A stretch of 64,000 nucleotides of DNA from Allofranklinella schreckenbergeri. Its GTDB lineage: Bacteria > Pseudomonadota > Gammaproteobacteria > Burkholderiales > Burkholderiaceae_C. The stretch lies in contig NZ_RDQM01000003.1 in the NCBI RefSeq assembly GCF_003703475.1, positions 157,756-221,755 of the forward strand. Direction: 5' to 3'. The notes under the pieces are model-generated. The model was not told where the DNA came from and searched no databases. It saw only the letters and a program-made list of their open reading frames with translations. Position 1 is the first letter of the stretch. Every line of letters starts with the position of its first letter. Below, piece by piece: positions 17,468 to 26,437 of this stretch. A program made the translations under genes and the position numbers.

Positions 17468-17779
17468 TCAGTCGGTGCGGATCTCGCCGCGCTCGTTGTC
17501 CACTACCACGGGGCTGTCGAACCAGGCAATCTGCGGCTCGCAGTGGTATTTGTCGCGCACGAAGTCTTTCCATTCCTCCGTGTACAGCGCTTGGGCATGG
17601 GCCTTGCTCTGCCAGGTGTAGATGCCGCCAGCGGTGCGTCCATCCTCACTGACGATGTAGCGCTTGTGCAGCAGCCCGGCCACGCTTTGGTACTTGGGCG
17701 CGGTGCTCTCGAAAATGCGCTGGGCCTCCTGCCGCGTGACGGGCTGGGGCAGGGCAAAAGTGGTGACGGTGACGAACAT
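17468..17779 (-). CDS. YdhR-like putative monooxygenase
   Basis: A 103-residue protein of the dimeric ferredoxin-like fold (YdhR / antibiotic-biosynthesis monooxygenase type). Visible are VTVTTFALPQPVT, the APKYQSVAGLLHKRYIVSED segment with the GL turn, and GGIYTWQSKAHAQALYTEEW, all typical of YdhR. Family members act, or are presumed to act, on aromatic substrates without cofactors. The ATG at 17779 gives the normal length, and an open frame continues upstream without support. It sits 133 bases downstream of mmsA, behind two hairpins. Confidence 0.85.
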   Translation of the reverse strand: MFVTVTTFALPQPVTRQEAQRIFESTAPKYQSVAGLLHKRYIVSEDGRTAGGIYTWQSKAHAQALYTEEWKDFVRDKYHCEPQIAWFDSPVVVDNERGEIRTD

Positions 17780-17827
17780 CGGCAAATCCTGCGGGCATGG
17801 CAATGCGGGGCATGCATGATGGCAAAT

Positions 17828-17898
17828 GCGGTGGATGCGGGCACACAGGCGTGCCGTGCACCCACCGCAAACGGCCAGCAACTTTGGGGTTGCTGGCC
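17828..17898 (-). terminator. Hairpin pair in the mmsA-ydhR spacer (weak terminator or attenuator)
   Basis: A perfect 10-base stem GGCCAGCAAC / GTTGCTGGCC (17873-17882 with 17889-17898) starts 15 bases after the mmsA stop. It is followed by a second stem GCGGTGG / CCACCGC (17828-17834 with 17862-17868). There is no clear T run, so partial termination or RNA processing is more likely than a full stop. Confidence 0.5.
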
Positions 17899-17912
17899 GC
17901 TGCAGCCCGTGC

Positions 17913-19433
17913 TTACTTCAGGCTGATGGTGGTGTTCAGGCCACCGGTGGACTTGTCGTCAAACCAGCGCGCCGTCACCGTCTTGGTCTGTGTGTAGAAC
18001 AGGATGACCTGCTTGCCGTATGGGCCCAGATCGCCCAGCTTGGACGCGCGCGAGCCGCTGAACGAGAACAGGGGCACGGGCACGGGAATGGGCACGTTGA
18101 TGCCGACCTGGCCGACGTCGATGTCCTCCTGGAACTTGTGCGCCGCCGCGCCCGATTGCGTGAAGATGGCCGTGCCGTTGCCGTTGGGGTTGGCGTTGAT
18201 GAACTCGATGGCCTCTTCCAGCGTAGCGGCCTCGACCACGCACAGCACGGGGCCGAAGATTTCCTGATCGTAAATGGCCATGCCGGGCTTGACGCCGCTG
18301 AAGATGGTGGGGCCAACGAAGTTGCCCTTCTCAAAGCCAGGCACGTTGGGCTTGCGGCCGTCGAGCTCCAGCTTGGCGCCATCGGCCACGCCGCGCTCGA
18401 TCAGCCCTTCGATGCGCGAGAGCGCGGCGCAGGAGATCACCGGGCCCAGATCGGCGCCTTGCTCGGTACCGGCGCTGACCTTGAGCGTCTTGGCCTTTTC
18501 CACCAGCTCGGGCAGCCATTTTTGCGCCTCGCCCACCAGCACTACCACCGGCAGGGCCATGCAGCGTTGGCCTGCGGCGCCAAACGATGCGCCGGCGATG
18601 GCGTTGAGGGTTTGCTCCTTGTTCGCATCGGGCAGCACGATGGCGTGGTTCTTCGCGCCCATCATGCACTGCACGCGCTTGCCAGCCAGGCTGGCGCGGT
18701 TGTAAACGTGCGTGCCGACCTTGGTGGAGCCCACAAAAGACACGGCCTTGATATCAGGGTGATCGCAGATGGCGTTGACGGCCATCTCACCGCCGTGGAT
18801 GACGTTGAGCACGCCGGCGGGGATGCCCGCTTCCAGCGCCAGCTCGCACAGGCGCATGGTCACCATCGGGTCTTGCTCGGAGGGCTTGAGCACGAAGGTG
18901 TTGCCCGTGGCAATGGCCATGGGGAACATCCACAGCGGGATCATGGCCGGGAAGTTGAACGGCGTAATGCCTGCGCACACGCCCAGCGGTTGCAGCAGGG
19001 TGTAGGTGTCCACACCGTTGGCCACGTTGTTGGCCAGCTCGCCCAGTTGCAGGTTGCCCACGGATGCGGCGTGCTCCACCACTTCCAGGCCGCGGAACAC
19101 ATCGCCCTCGGCGTCGGGCAGGGTCTTACCTTGCTCGGCCGTCAGCAGCGCGGCCAGCTCTTTCATGTTGGCGCGAATCAGCTCCTGGTATTTCAGGAAG
19201 ATGCGTGCGCGTGCGCCGATGGGGGTTTTGCGCCAGGTCTTGAAGGCTTCCTTGGCAGCGGCCACGGCCTGGTTGATTTCGTCCTGCGTGGCAAAGGGCA
19301 CGCGGGCCAGCACCTCTTGCGTGGCGGGGTTGATGACTTCGCGCCATTCGGTGGTCTTGGATTCGACAAACTGGCCGTTGATGAGCAGTTTGACGGTAGG
19401 GGCCTTCAGGCCCTGTTCGCTGATAGCGTTCAT
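17913..19433 (-). CDS. mmsA: Methylmalonate-semialdehyde dehydrogenase (CoA-acylating)
   Basis: Converts methylmalonate semialdehyde to propionyl-CoA (and malonate semialdehyde to acetyl-CoA) in valine degradation. It is a 506-residue aldehyde dehydrogenase. The substrate-binding [20 protein letters not shown], cofactor segment [10 protein letters not shown], glycine motif [12 protein letters not shown] and catalytic Cys in [14 protein letters not shown] are all visible. The last motif is typical of MmsA rather than NAD-only aldehyde dehydrogenases. It is the first gene of the minus-strand block ending with mmsB, and its promoter region holds two TTTGCAAA-type palindromes. Confidence 0.95.
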   Translation of the reverse strand: MNAISEQGLKAPTVKLLINGQFVESKTTEWREVINPATQEVLARVPFATQDEINQAVAAAKEAFKTWRKTPIGARARIFLKYQELIRANMKELAALLTAEQGKTLPDAEGDVFRGLEVVEHAASVGNLQLGELANNVANGVDTYTLLQPLGVCAGITPFNFPAMIPLWMFPMAIATGNTFVLKPSEQDPMVTMRLCELALEAGIPAGVLNVIHGGEMAVNAICDHPDIKAVSFVGSTKVGTHVYNRASLAGKRVQCMMGAKNHAIVLPDANKEQTLNAIAGASFGAAGQRCMALPVVVLVGEAQKWLPELVEKAKTLKVSAGTEQGADLGPVISCAALSRIEGLIERGVADGAKLELDGRKPNVPGFEKGNFVGPTIFSGVKPGMAIYDQEIFGPVLCVVEAATLEEAIEFINANPNGNGTAIFTQSGAAAHKFQEDIDVGQVGINVPIPVPVPLFSFSGSRASKLGDLGPYGKQVILFYTQTKTVTARWFDDKSTGGLNTTISLK

Positions 19434-19507
19434 GCGTTGTCTCCAGAGTAGGCAAAACGGATGCGGTGCGCGGGATTGCGACCGCCACCCGTAAGCGGCG
19501 CTATCTT

Positions 19508-19570
19508 AATTTGCAAATTTGCTCCATCAAGTGGAGATGTTGCAATGTTTCTTTGCAAATTTGCACAAAG
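19508..19570. promoter_or_regulatory. Two TTTGCAAA-type operator candidates upstream of mmsA
   Basis: AATTTGCAAATTTGC at 19508-19522 and CTTTGCAAATTTGCACAAAG at 19551-19570, about 43 bases apart and 75-137 bases upstream of the mmsA ATG. From memory, regulators of the RamB/PrpR/PccR (ScfR) family, which sense short-chain acyl-CoA levels, use TTTGCAAA half-sites. MmsA makes propionyl-CoA, so such control would make sense. This is inference. Confidence 0.5.
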
Positions 19571-19618
19571 GAGATTGCCCTGAAATACGGCGAGCCAAGC
19601 TTCAGGGAGGATAAATTA

Positions 19619-19686
19619 CCAATCAAAGGAATAAAAATTGCCATGTTTCGGCTTTATATACATCAAGTGATGATTCCTTTGATTGG
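19619..19686 (+). repeat. Dispersed palindromic repeat, copy R6
   Basis: The best-formed copy: a perfect 14-base inverted repeat CCAATCAAAGGAAT / ATTCCTTTGATTGG around the core TGTTTCGGCTTTATAT. It lies between the mmsA promoter and the stop codon of the zinc-ribbon gene. Confidence 0.85.
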
Positions 19687-19707
19687 ATGAATTGGGTATT
19701 GGGCGCG

Positions 19708-20457
19708 CTACTTCAGCCAGCGGGCAAGGCTGCGCAGCAGCAGGGATAGACCTGCGGACCAGAGTTCGTCCTGGAACATCTCCGTCCACCCCGGCTCCTC
19801 GCGGCGGCGCTGGCGCTCCCGTTCGCGGTTTTGCTGGTGCATGCGCTCCTTGGCCAGCACCACGGCGGCGCTGGTTTCATCCACACGGGCGTGCGGATCG
19901 ACCGGCGCGGGCGCTTGCTGGTAGCGCTCCAGCGCTTTTTCCACCGCTTGCGGATCCAGCAGCGAAAAGGCCGAGCGGCAATACGGGCAGGCATGGTCGC
20001 GGCGCAAATCGACCGAAGCGCCGCAACTGCTGCAATGGATAGTGCGCACCTTCTGTGCCAGCCGTTCAATCTCCGCCGGGGCCAGGTGGCGCACAAAGCC
20101 CTTTTCCACCATGAAGGAGGAAAAAGTGGAAAACCGCCCGTGCGTCGCGCAGCGGTACACGATGTAGCTGCCGCTGATGGTGCGATCGCTGCCGCGCGCC
20201 AGCGGCTCGGCGCAGCGCGGGCAATGCATGCGTTCCCTGAGCGGGCTGTGCGGCGCATCGCGGTGGGCGTGCAGGGTTTTGAACAGCGCCAACACGCTGC
20301 GCGCACTCAATTGCAGGCTTTCCAGCCGGTCAAACCAAATGCCGTGGCAGGCAAAGCACAAATCCAGCTCCACCGGGCCGTTGCGGGCCTCCAGGCTGAG
20401 TGCTTGCATGGGCTGGCGGCAGGAAGGGCAGGCGGGGGTGTGCAAGGGAGTGGTCAT
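19708..20457 (-). CDS. Multi-zinc-ribbon protein (TFIIB-type zinc fingers)
   Basis: A 249-residue protein with at least three cysteine clusters: C10-x2-C13 with C34-x2-C37, C79-x2-C82 with C103, and C142-x2-C145 with C157-x2-C160. The first resembles the zf-TFIIB family (CPSCRQPM ... CFACHGIWFDR). Between the fingers it is mixed helix, and the last 60 residues contain a strongly charged Arg/Glu/Gln helix and a hydrophobic C-terminus (LSLLLRSLARWLK). It is probably a metal-binding scaffold protein; function unknown. The promoter region contains the IS-end-like sequence at 20471-20493. Confidence 0.8.
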   Translation of the reverse strand: MTTPLHTPACPSCRQPMQALSLEARNGPVELDLCFACHGIWFDRLESLQLSARSVLALFKTLHAHRDAPHSPLRERMHCPRCAEPLARGSDRTISGSYIVYRCATHGRFSTFSSFMVEKGFVRHLAPAEIERLAQKVRTIHCSSCGASVDLRRDHACPYCRSAFSLLDPQAVEKALERYQQAPAPVDPHARVDETSAAVVLAKERMHQQNRERERQRRREEPGWTEMFQDELWSAGLSLLLRSLARWLK

Positions 20458-20470
20458 GGTGTGAAGGGGG

Positions 20471-20493
20471 CGGAAAGTTCATAACACGCTCGG
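20471..20493 (-). repeat. Near-copy of the IS-end-like sequence
   Basis: On the minus strand it reads CCGAGCGTGTTATGAACTTT (one mismatch in the GAGCGTGTTATGCACTTT core) and continues CCG. It lies 14 bases upstream of the zinc-ribbon gene start, with no transposase nearby. Confidence 0.4.
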
Positions 20494-20668
20494 ATGCAGC
20501 CTGCGCCCCAAATGCTTGAATCGGAATGGCACAGCCTGCAATAAGGGTTGATTTTGCAGCAGTTTTCAACCATTTATTCAAAATATTCACCAATCCGTGG
20601 AAGGGGAATTCATTAACATTGAATGGTTTTGTTTTTGGTTGTCGCAGGTTTTTTTGGTTGAATATCGC

Positions 20669-21583
20669 ATGATGGATTCAGGCATGGGGTGGGTTTCTCT
20701 GGGCTTGCTGGCGGGCATTATTCTGGGTACTTATGATTTTTTGACGAAGATTGCCTTGAAGGAAAAAGGCGTTCTGGAGGTTGTTTTCTGGTGCTCCGTG
20801 CTCGGGGGGCTGATGTGGTTGCCGTTTTTTATTCTCCCGACATCATATAAAGATGCTTTGCAGGCATTTCATTTGTCACCGCAGGATTTGACGGTGGCGC
20901 AGCAGATGGCCGTATTGCCCAAATCCATTTTGATGGTGGCGACCTGGGTGCTTTCTTATTATTCGGTCAAGTTCTTGCCCCTTTCCATTTCGGCGGGAGT
21001 CAGGGCCAGCGGCCCGTTATGGACGGCTTTGGGCGCCATGCTGTTTTTGTCAGAGGTTTTGAGTTGGACGCAGTGGCTGGGGCTTGCCGTGGCGATGGCC
21101 TCTTATTATCTGTTTTCCCTTATAGGGAAAAAGGAGGGGATTTCCTTTGGGCGCAATGTGTGGGTTTTGTGCATGCTGGCAGCCACCTTGATGTCTTCGG
21201 CCAATGCCTTGTACGACAAATACATTCTCTCGACTTTGCATCTGGATTTGGCGGCGGTGCAGGCGTATTCGGCGCTTCAACGCGGCGGGTTGGCTTTGTT
21301 GCTGCTGCCCTGGATTTTCAGAGAGGTGGAGGCATTAAGCCTTTTGCGCAGGAATTGGGCGATCCCCGCAATCGCCTTTGCTTATGTGCTGGCTGAATAT
21401 ATTTACCTGGCAGCCGTGCGTCAGGATGGGGCAATGATTTCCGTCATCTCGGTTTTGCGCCGCACGAATTTGGTGATGGTTTTCCTGCTTTCGGCCATTT
21501 TCTTTCGGGAGCTTTACATTCCCCAGAAAGTGGTGGCGATTTTGGGTGTTTTGCTGGGCATTGCATTAACCGTTTTGCACTGA
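20669..21583 (+). CDS. EamA/DMT-superfamily transporter
   Basis: An inner-membrane carrier of about 304 residues with ten hydrophobic helices in two related halves (EamA domains). Examples are LGLLAGIILGTYDFLTKIAL at the start and the YVLAEYIYLAAVRQDGAMIS / LRRTNLVMVFLLSAIFF region in the second half, typical of metabolite exporters or importers. The start is uncertain: ATGs at 20669, 20672 and 20684 are in frame and none has a good ribosome site. Codon use is distinctly AT-richer than in neighbours. It converges on a LysR-type regulator with one base between the stop codons. The substrate is unknown. Confidence 0.85.
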   Translation: MMDSGMGWVSLGLLAGIILGTYDFLTKIALKEKGVLEVVFWCSVLGGLMWLPFFILPTSYKDALQAFHLSPQDLTVAQQMAVLPKSILMVATWVLSYYSVKFLPLSISAGVRASGPLWTALGAMLFLSEVLSWTQWLGLAVAMASYYLFSLIGKKEGISFGRNVWVLCMLAATLMSSANALYDKYILSTLHLDLAAVQAYSALQRGGLALLLLPWIFREVEALSLLRRNWAIPAIAFAYVLAEYIYLAAVRQDGAMISVISVLRRTNLVMVFLLSAIFFRELYIPQKVVAILGVLLGIALTVLH

Positions 21584-21584
21584 T

Positions 21585-22460
21585 TTATCCGCTGGCAGCA
21601 ATGGAGCGAATCCATTGAATGACAGTTTCTCCATAGCGCGACAACATGGCGCGCTCCGAGGCCAGCAGAAAATAGGATTGCGCGGAGGGAATGGCCACGT
21701 CGGAAATGCGAACGAGGCTGCCGTCTTGAAGCAGGCGCTGGACGAGTGAGCGCCTGCCCAGCGCAATACCTTGCAGATTCAGGGCTGCATCAAGCAAAAA
21801 TCCGGTATCGGAATAGGTGATATTGCGCTGGAGGGCAGAAACAGGGATGCCAGCGGCTTGCATCCAGGGTTGCCATGGTTGGCGGCTGTGCGTGAGCAGG
21901 TCTGCACGTTCGAAAAGCTCGCAGAGACTGCCGTGGCCGAGTTGCTGGAGATATCGGGGGGCGGCAACGGGAAACCACTCGTCTTTGAGCAATAGCTCGC
22001 AATAATGCGCTTGCGGGGTTTTGCTGGAAAACCGGATGGCAATATCGGCTTCGCCTTGGTCGATATTGGCGATTTGGGTGGTTGGATGCAGGGTGATGGA
22101 GATGCGGCTGTGGGTTTTATGAAAATTCGTTAATGCGGGGAGTAAACAAAACCTTGCAAAAGACGGGAGCGCGCTGATGCGCACCACATCGCGCTCCAGC
22201 GTCAGGTTGCTGAAGGCGGTTTCGAGGCTGGCCAGCGATGCGCGCACTTGATGGTGTAAATAAGCGCCTTCGGGGCTGAGGGTGACGTTGCGGGTGGTGC
22301 GATGGAACAGCGTGGTTTTCAGGATTTGCTCAAGTTCCCGGATTCTGTGGCTGATGGCGCTGTTGGAAAGGTGCAGTTCCTGGCTGGCAGCGGTGAAACT
22401 TTGCAGCCGTGCGACGGCATCGAATGCGACGATCAGGTGAATGGGGGGAATATTGCGCAT
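21585..22460 (-). CDS. LysR-family transcriptional regulator (GcvA-like)
   Basis: A 291-residue regulator with an N-terminal winged helix-turn-helix (residues 5-65: FDAVARLQSFTAASQELHLS, ISHRIRELEQIL, LFHRTTRNVTLSPEG) and a C-terminal effector-binding domain. The Pro/His-rich DNA-binding part and the ADIAIRFSS segment are most like the GcvA subgroup. It shares the AT-richer composition of the convergent EamA transporter gene, so the two were probably acquired together and the transporter is a likely target. The effector is unknown. Confidence 0.88.
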   Translation of the reverse strand: MRNIPPIHLIVAFDAVARLQSFTAASQELHLSNSAISHRIRELEQILKTTLFHRTTRNVTLSPEGAYLHHQVRASLASLETAFSNLTLERDVVRISALPSFARFCLLPALTNFHKTHSRISITLHPTTQIANIDQGEADIAIRFSSKTPQAHYCELLLKDEWFPVAAPRYLQQLGHGSLCELFERADLLTHSRQPWQPWMQAAGIPVSALQRNITYSDTGFLLDAALNLQGIALGRRSLVQRLLQDGSLVRISDVAIPSAQSYFLLASERAMLSRYGETVIQWIRSIAASG

Positions 22461-22516
22461 ATTTGCGGGGAAATATGGAATGCCTGATTTTCACGCGGGC
22501 TGCGCGGTTTTGCAGT

Positions 22517-23791
22517 TCATGTTTCTTCCGGCAAAAACGATTGCTGCAAATCGCTGAGGAAATCAAAACCGCGCGCGGTGGGGCGGATGTGGCCGGGGTG
22601 GGGTTGCTCGAGCAGGCCGCGGGCGATGGCTTGCTCAATGGCCGGTTGCACGCTGGAGAGGGGCAGGCCGGTGCGGGCGTGGAAGTCTTGCAGTGCAAAG
22701 CCCTGGCGCAGGCGCAGGGCGCACAGCATGTATTCAAAGGGCAGTTCGCGGCGGGGGATGTCGCTCTCTTGCGCGATGGGGGCGCCTTGCAGGGCGGCGG
22801 CGGTGTAGCGCTGGGGGTCGCGCAGGCGCACCTGGCGCACGATGCGGTGGGCGAAGCTGAGTTTGCTGTGCGCGCCGGCGCCGATGCCCAGGTAGTCGCC
22901 AAATTGCCAGTAGTTGAGGTTGTGCTGGCAGGTGTGGCCGCCTCGGGCGTAGGCGGAGACTTCGTAGCGTTCCAGCCCTGCTGCGGCGGTGGCAGCGGTG
23001 ATGGCGTCGAGCATGTCATAGGCCAGGTCGTCGTCGGGCAGGGCGGGGGGCGGGTATTTGGCGAAGTAGGTGTTGGCTTCGATGGTGAGGTGATAGACGG
23101 ACAGGTGCGGCGGTTGCAGGGCCAGGGCGGTGTGCAGGTCCTGGGCAAAAGCGGCCATGTCCTGGCCGGGCAGGGCGTACATGAGGTCGAGGTTGAAGGT
23201 CTCGAAGGCGTCGCGGGCTTCTTCCACGGCGGCGAGGGCCTGGGCGCGGTTGTGGATGCGGCCCAGGCGTTGCAGCAGGGTATCGTTAAAGCTTTGCACG
23301 CCGATGGACAGGCGCGTGACGCCTGCGGCGCGGTAGGCGGCGAAGCGGTCCGTCTCGAAGGTGCCGGGGTTGGCTTCCAGGGTGATTTCGCAGCCGGGCA
23401 GCAGCCGCAGACGCGCACGCACGCTGGCGAGCAGGCTGTCGATGTGCGCGGCAGAGAACAGGCTGGGGGTGCCGCCGCCGATGAAGATGCTGATGACCTG
23501 GCGGCCCCAGATGAGAGGCAGGGCGGCGTCCAGATCGGCTTCGAGCGCTTGCAAATAGCGCCCGATGAGGGCGGGATCAAGGGCCGACGCCGGCGTTTGT
23601 GCCCGAGGGCTGGCGTGGGAGTTGAAGTCGCAATAAGGGCATTTGCGCACACACCAGGGCAGGTGGATGTAGAGCGCCAGCGGCGGCAGCTCGTGCAGTT
23701 GCAAGATGCCGGGGCGCAGGTAGTGCTGGATGCCGGCGGGGCGCTGGCCGGATGCCGCCGACTCGGCGCCAACGATGCTGGGAAGGGGCAT
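22517..23791 (-). CDS. hemW: Heme chaperone HemW (radical SAM)
   Basis: A radical SAM protein related to oxygen-independent coproporphyrinogen oxidase; HemW is now regarded as a heme chaperone for respiratory enzymes. At 424 residues it is slightly long, from a 35-residue N-terminal extension. The [4Fe-4S] motif C47-x3-C51-x2-C54 (CVRKCPYC) is followed by DFNSHA, IFIGGGTPSLF, GCEITLEANPGT and RLSIGVQSFND. The motif lacks the fourth Cys of HemN (CxxxCxxCxC), which supports HemW over HemN. Repeat R7 lies just upstream, between pldA and this gene on the same strand. Confidence 0.94.
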   Translation of the reverse strand: MPLPSIVGAESAASGQRPAGIQHYLRPGILQLHELPPLALYIHLPWCVRKCPYCDFNSHASPRAQTPASALDPALIGRYLQALEADLDAALPLIWGRQVISIFIGGGTPSLFSAAHIDSLLASVRARLRLLPGCEITLEANPGTFETDRFAAYRAAGVTRLSIGVQSFNDTLLQRLGRIHNRAQALAAVEEARDAFETFNLDLMYALPGQDMAAFAQDLHTALALQPPHLSVYHLTIEANTYFAKYPPPALPDDDLAYDMLDAITAATAAAGLERYEVSAYARGGHTCQHNLNYWQFGDYLGIGAGAHSKLSFAHRIVRQVRLRDPQRYTAAALQGAPIAQESDIPRRELPFEYMLCALRLRQGFALQDFHARTGLPLSSVQPAIEQAIARGLLEQPHPGHIRPTARGFDFLSDLQQSFLPEET

Positions 23792-23814
23792 GCGGCAGTT
23801 TTTGGTGTTTATTT

Positions 23815-23887
23815 TTACAAATCAAAAGGAAAATAAATATGCTTTTTTCGGCATGATAGGTTTGAAGTGAGTTTTCCTTTGATGTGA
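23815..23887 (+). repeat. Dispersed palindromic repeat, copy R7
   Basis: Left arm TTACAAATCAAAAGGAAAAT, core TTTTTCGGCATGATAGG, right arm AGTTTTCCTTTGATGTGA. It is a near-consensus copy filling the 100-base gap between pldA and hemW. It lies in the leader of hemW, antisense to the transcript direction. Confidence 0.85.
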
Positions 23888-23891
23888 TTGG

Positions 23892-25169
23892 TCAAAAATC
23901 GAGCAGGCTTAGCCCGACGGAGAAAACGGTGCGGCGACTGTTGTAGTCGATCAGGCTGTCGCCATAGCCGTGGAACAGGCCGGTGACCAGGCGCAGGTTG
24001 CTTTTGCCGCCCGCGAAGCCTTGGCCCAGGGCGTGGCTCCATTCGAGTCTGGCCGAGCCGCGGGCTTTGTCGCGCATGGCGTGGCGCAGCGTCAGTTGCA
24101 GGCTGTTGCGGCTGCTGAGTTCCCAGAGGCTGATGAGTTCGGCGCGGCCGATGGTGTCGCTGATCTCGGGGTTGTCGTCTTTGATGTTTTTCTCGCGCTG
24201 GCGCTTCCAGAAGCGCGCTTGCACAGTCCAGTGGGGGGTGAGGTCGGCGCCGAGCATGGCGTAGTAGCGGTTCCAACTGCGCGAGAGGGGGATGCTTTGG
24301 CCGTTGGATTGGTGGTTGATGCCCAGGCCCGCATAGCGCAGGCGCACGCCGCCGGGCAGCGACCATTCGAGCGGATAGACGTAGATCAGCTCCGGCTCGT
24401 GGTCGGTGTTGCGAAAGGGGCGCGAGAGATCGCCGTTGAAGGCTTGCCAGCTTGCGCCCAGGGTGTAGCCAAACCAGAGCGAGTCGCGCTTGCTGGGGTG
24501 GCCAAAGGTGAGCAGGCCGCTGGCGAGCTTGGTGCGCACCGACAGTTGCAGGCGCAGTTCGTGGCGCTGGTAGTCGCGCCACTCGGCCAGGCCGTGCGAG
24601 GGGCTGAGGGGCTGGCGGTTGATGCGGTTGCTCCAGGCCGCGCCAATGGTCAGGGGGCGGTAGCCGCGAAAGCGGAAGTTGCCGCAATCGGTATCGGTGT
24701 TCAGCTCCCAAAAGCGCGAGGTGCGGTCGAAGGCGGGATTGCGGCAGCCGTCGTTGCTGGCAATGATGAGCTGGGCGGGCGAGGGGGCGTTGGTGTCTGC
24801 CCCGGCAGCAGTGGTGTGGGTGGGGATTGGGGTGTTTTCGGCGCTATCAGCGCTATCGGCATGAAGGGGCGCGTCTTGCGGGGCGGTTGTGGCTGCCACA
24901 GGCGCAGTGGGGGCCGATTCGGGCCGCTGGCCGCTGGCCCAGCGGTCGTAACAGGCCAGGCGCTGGGTGTCGTCCGGCAGGGCGGCGCAGGCTTGCCAGC
25001 GCGCAGCGCCGGGGAGGGAGGGCGTTGGGTTGCTGGTTGGGGCGGCGGCCAGCGCGGGCAGGGTGAACAGGCCCAGGCTGAGCGCGGCAGGCAGCGCAAG
25101 GGGCCAGCGCAGGCGTGGCGAGGCGGGTTGTCCAGCTGGGGTGTTTTCCAAATCGAAAAGGGTTTTCAT
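23892..25169 (-). CDS. pldA: Outer-membrane phospholipase A (OMPLA)
   Basis: A 425-residue outer-membrane beta-barrel that hydrolyses phospholipids at the cell surface. The catalytic triad is visible as H286, S288 and N300 in NHQSNGQSIPLSRSWNRYY, with the 2- and 12-residue spacings of OMPLA. After a signal peptide (ending near AALAA, residue 43) there is an extra region with the WQACAALPDDTQRLACYDRW segment and a Pro/Ala/Thr-rich linker to about residue 130, then the barrel, which ends in a C-terminal Phe (SLLDF) as expected for barrel assembly. Activity requires calcium-dependent dimerisation in known members. Confidence 0.94.
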   Translation of the reverse strand: MKTLFDLENTPAGQPASPRLRWPLALPAALSLGLFTLPALAAAPTSNPTPSLPGAARWQACAALPDDTQRLACYDRWASGQRPESAPTAPVAATTAPQDAPLHADSADSAENTPIPTHTTAAGADTNAPSPAQLIIASNDGCRNPAFDRTSRFWELNTDTDCGNFRFRGYRPLTIGAAWSNRINRQPLSPSHGLAEWRDYQRHELRLQLSVRTKLASGLLTFGHPSKRDSLWFGYTLGASWQAFNGDLSRPFRNTDHEPELIYVYPLEWSLPGGVRLRYAGLGINHQSNGQSIPLSRSWNRYYAMLGADLTPHWTVQARFWKRQREKNIKDDNPEISDTIGRAELISLWELSSRNSLQLTLRHAMRDKARGSARLEWSHALGQGFAGGKSNLRLVTGLFHGYGDSLIDYNSRRTVFSVGLSLLDF

Positions 25170-25216
25170 TTTTGAAGCTTGAAGACTGGGCGGCGCGCGT
25201 GCAGGCGGCTATGCAT

Positions 25217-25696
25217 TCAGGGCGCGGGTGTTGCGGCGGCTGTATTGGCGCAGTGATCGCATGTGCCATACAGCGTCAATTCATGGGCTTTGAGCACGAA
25301 GCCCTGGGGCAGCAGGGCGGCGAAGGTTTCGTGGCAGCCGCCGACGTCGAACACCTTGCCGCAGCTTTCACAGCAGAAATGGTGGTGGTGCTCATGGCCT
25401 TTGCAGGACAGTTCGTAGTACAGCCTGTCGCCTGGCAGGGGTACGAGGCTGAGTTCTCCAGCCTCCACCATGGTTTTGATGTTGCGATAGACGGTGGCGA
25501 TGCCCAGGCGGGGGACGATTTTCTGGGCCGCTTGCAGTATTTCCGGCGGGGAGAGCGGGCGGCCTTCGGCGGCCATGGCGGCGCGAATGGCAGCGCGTTG
25601 GCGGGTGGAGCGCTCTCTTGGGCGCGCTTCGGGGCTGGCTGGGTGCGCCATAGGGTCGCAGGAGTGCGATGGGCAGGTGTGAGGGGTGGGTTTCAT
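25217..25696 (-). CDS. Fur-family transcriptional repressor
   Basis: A 159-residue metal- or peroxide-sensing regulator. The N-terminal winged helix includes RPLSPPEILQAAQ and GIATVYRNIKTMVEAGEL; the C-terminal metal-binding part has KGHEHHHHFCCESCGKVFDV (His-rich, first CxxC) and CDHC near the end (second CxxC). The two CxxC pairs form the structural zinc site. It could be a PerR, Zur or general Fur type; the sequence alone does not decide. The N-terminus may be shorter (ATG at 25651). The gene follows the 230-residue hypothetical gene on the same strand after 48 bases. Confidence 0.88.
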   Translation of the reverse strand: MKPTPHTCPSHSCDPMAHPASPEARPRERSTRQRAAIRAAMAAEGRPLSPPEILQAAQKIVPRLGIATVYRNIKTMVEAGELSLVPLPGDRLYYELSCKGHEHHHHFCCESCGKVFDVGGCHETFAALLPQGFVLKAHELTLYGTCDHCANTAAATPAP

Positions 25697-25744
25697 GCAA
25701 GCGGGTGGGGGAAATCGGTTGCAGTCGGGGGCGATGGCGGCGCT

Positions 25745-26437
25745 TCAGAGGGGCGTATCTGGCGTCTGGTCGGCGATGTCGTTCAACTCATCGGCCATGG
25801 CTTCGTAAACGCTTTTGCGGATGGCAAATTCCAGCTCTTTGCGAATGGTGGGCAGCAGGGCGCGTGTTTGGCGTTCGACGACGGTGGCGATGACTTCACC
25901 GATGCGCGCTGCCATGAGGCTGTCAACGCGCTGAACGACGCGATGCACCAATTGCTCCTCAAAATCGGGCGGAAAAAGCGCGCGGATGTGGGCGGTGGCG
26001 TAAGCGGCTGGGGCCACGGCGCTCTGGGGTGGGGCCGCTGGGGGTGCTTGATCGGCATGGTTGATCCAGTCGCCCAGCTCCAGCTTGTCCCAATCCATGG
26101 CAATGGGCGCTGGCTGTACGGGGGCCGGTTGTGCGGGCGCTGGCGGCGGTATGGGCTCATCGGTCACCACCGCATTGAGGGTGGGGATGTAGGGCGGCGG
26201 CGGGGCTTCTGGCTGCGCGGGGGCATCGGGGCGGCGCAGCAAGCGGCCGATTTGCGGCGCTTGCAGGGCGTCTGAGGCGGGGGCGGATGCAAAAGAGGGC
26301 GCGTCGGCAGGCTCGCGCTTTGGGGCTGGCTCTTTGCCCACGCCTTCGACCACTTCCGTCAGCGTGGGCACAAAGCGCACGGCGCGCACGGCGGGCACGG
26401 CGGCCTGGCCGTCTGCGCGCTTGCTGGATTCATCCAT
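25745..26437 (-). CDS. Hypothetical Pro/Ala-rich protein next to holC
   Basis: A 230-residue protein. The first 150 residues are Pro/Ala-rich and probably disordered, with short conserved-looking bits (VRFVPTLTEVVEG, PYIPTLNAVV, WDKLELGDWI). The C-terminal 70 residues form a likely amphipathic helix bundle (EEQLVHRVVQRVDSLMAARI). A protein of similar layout (DUF2486, as I recall) lies beside holC in Burkholderia relatives. The ATG overlaps the holC stop by eight bases. No signal peptide or membrane segment is seen, and the function is unknown. Confidence 0.7.
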   Translation of the reverse strand: MDESSKRADGQAAVPAVRAVRFVPTLTEVVEGVGKEPAPKREPADAPSFASAPASDALQAPQIGRLLRRPDAPAQPEAPPPPYIPTLNAVVTDEPIPPPAPAQPAPVQPAPIAMDWDKLELGDWINHADQAPPAAPPQSAVAPAAYATAHIRALFPPDFEEQLVHRVVQRVDSLMAARIGEVIATVVERQTRALLPTIRKELEFAIRKSVYEAMADELNDIADQTPDTPL

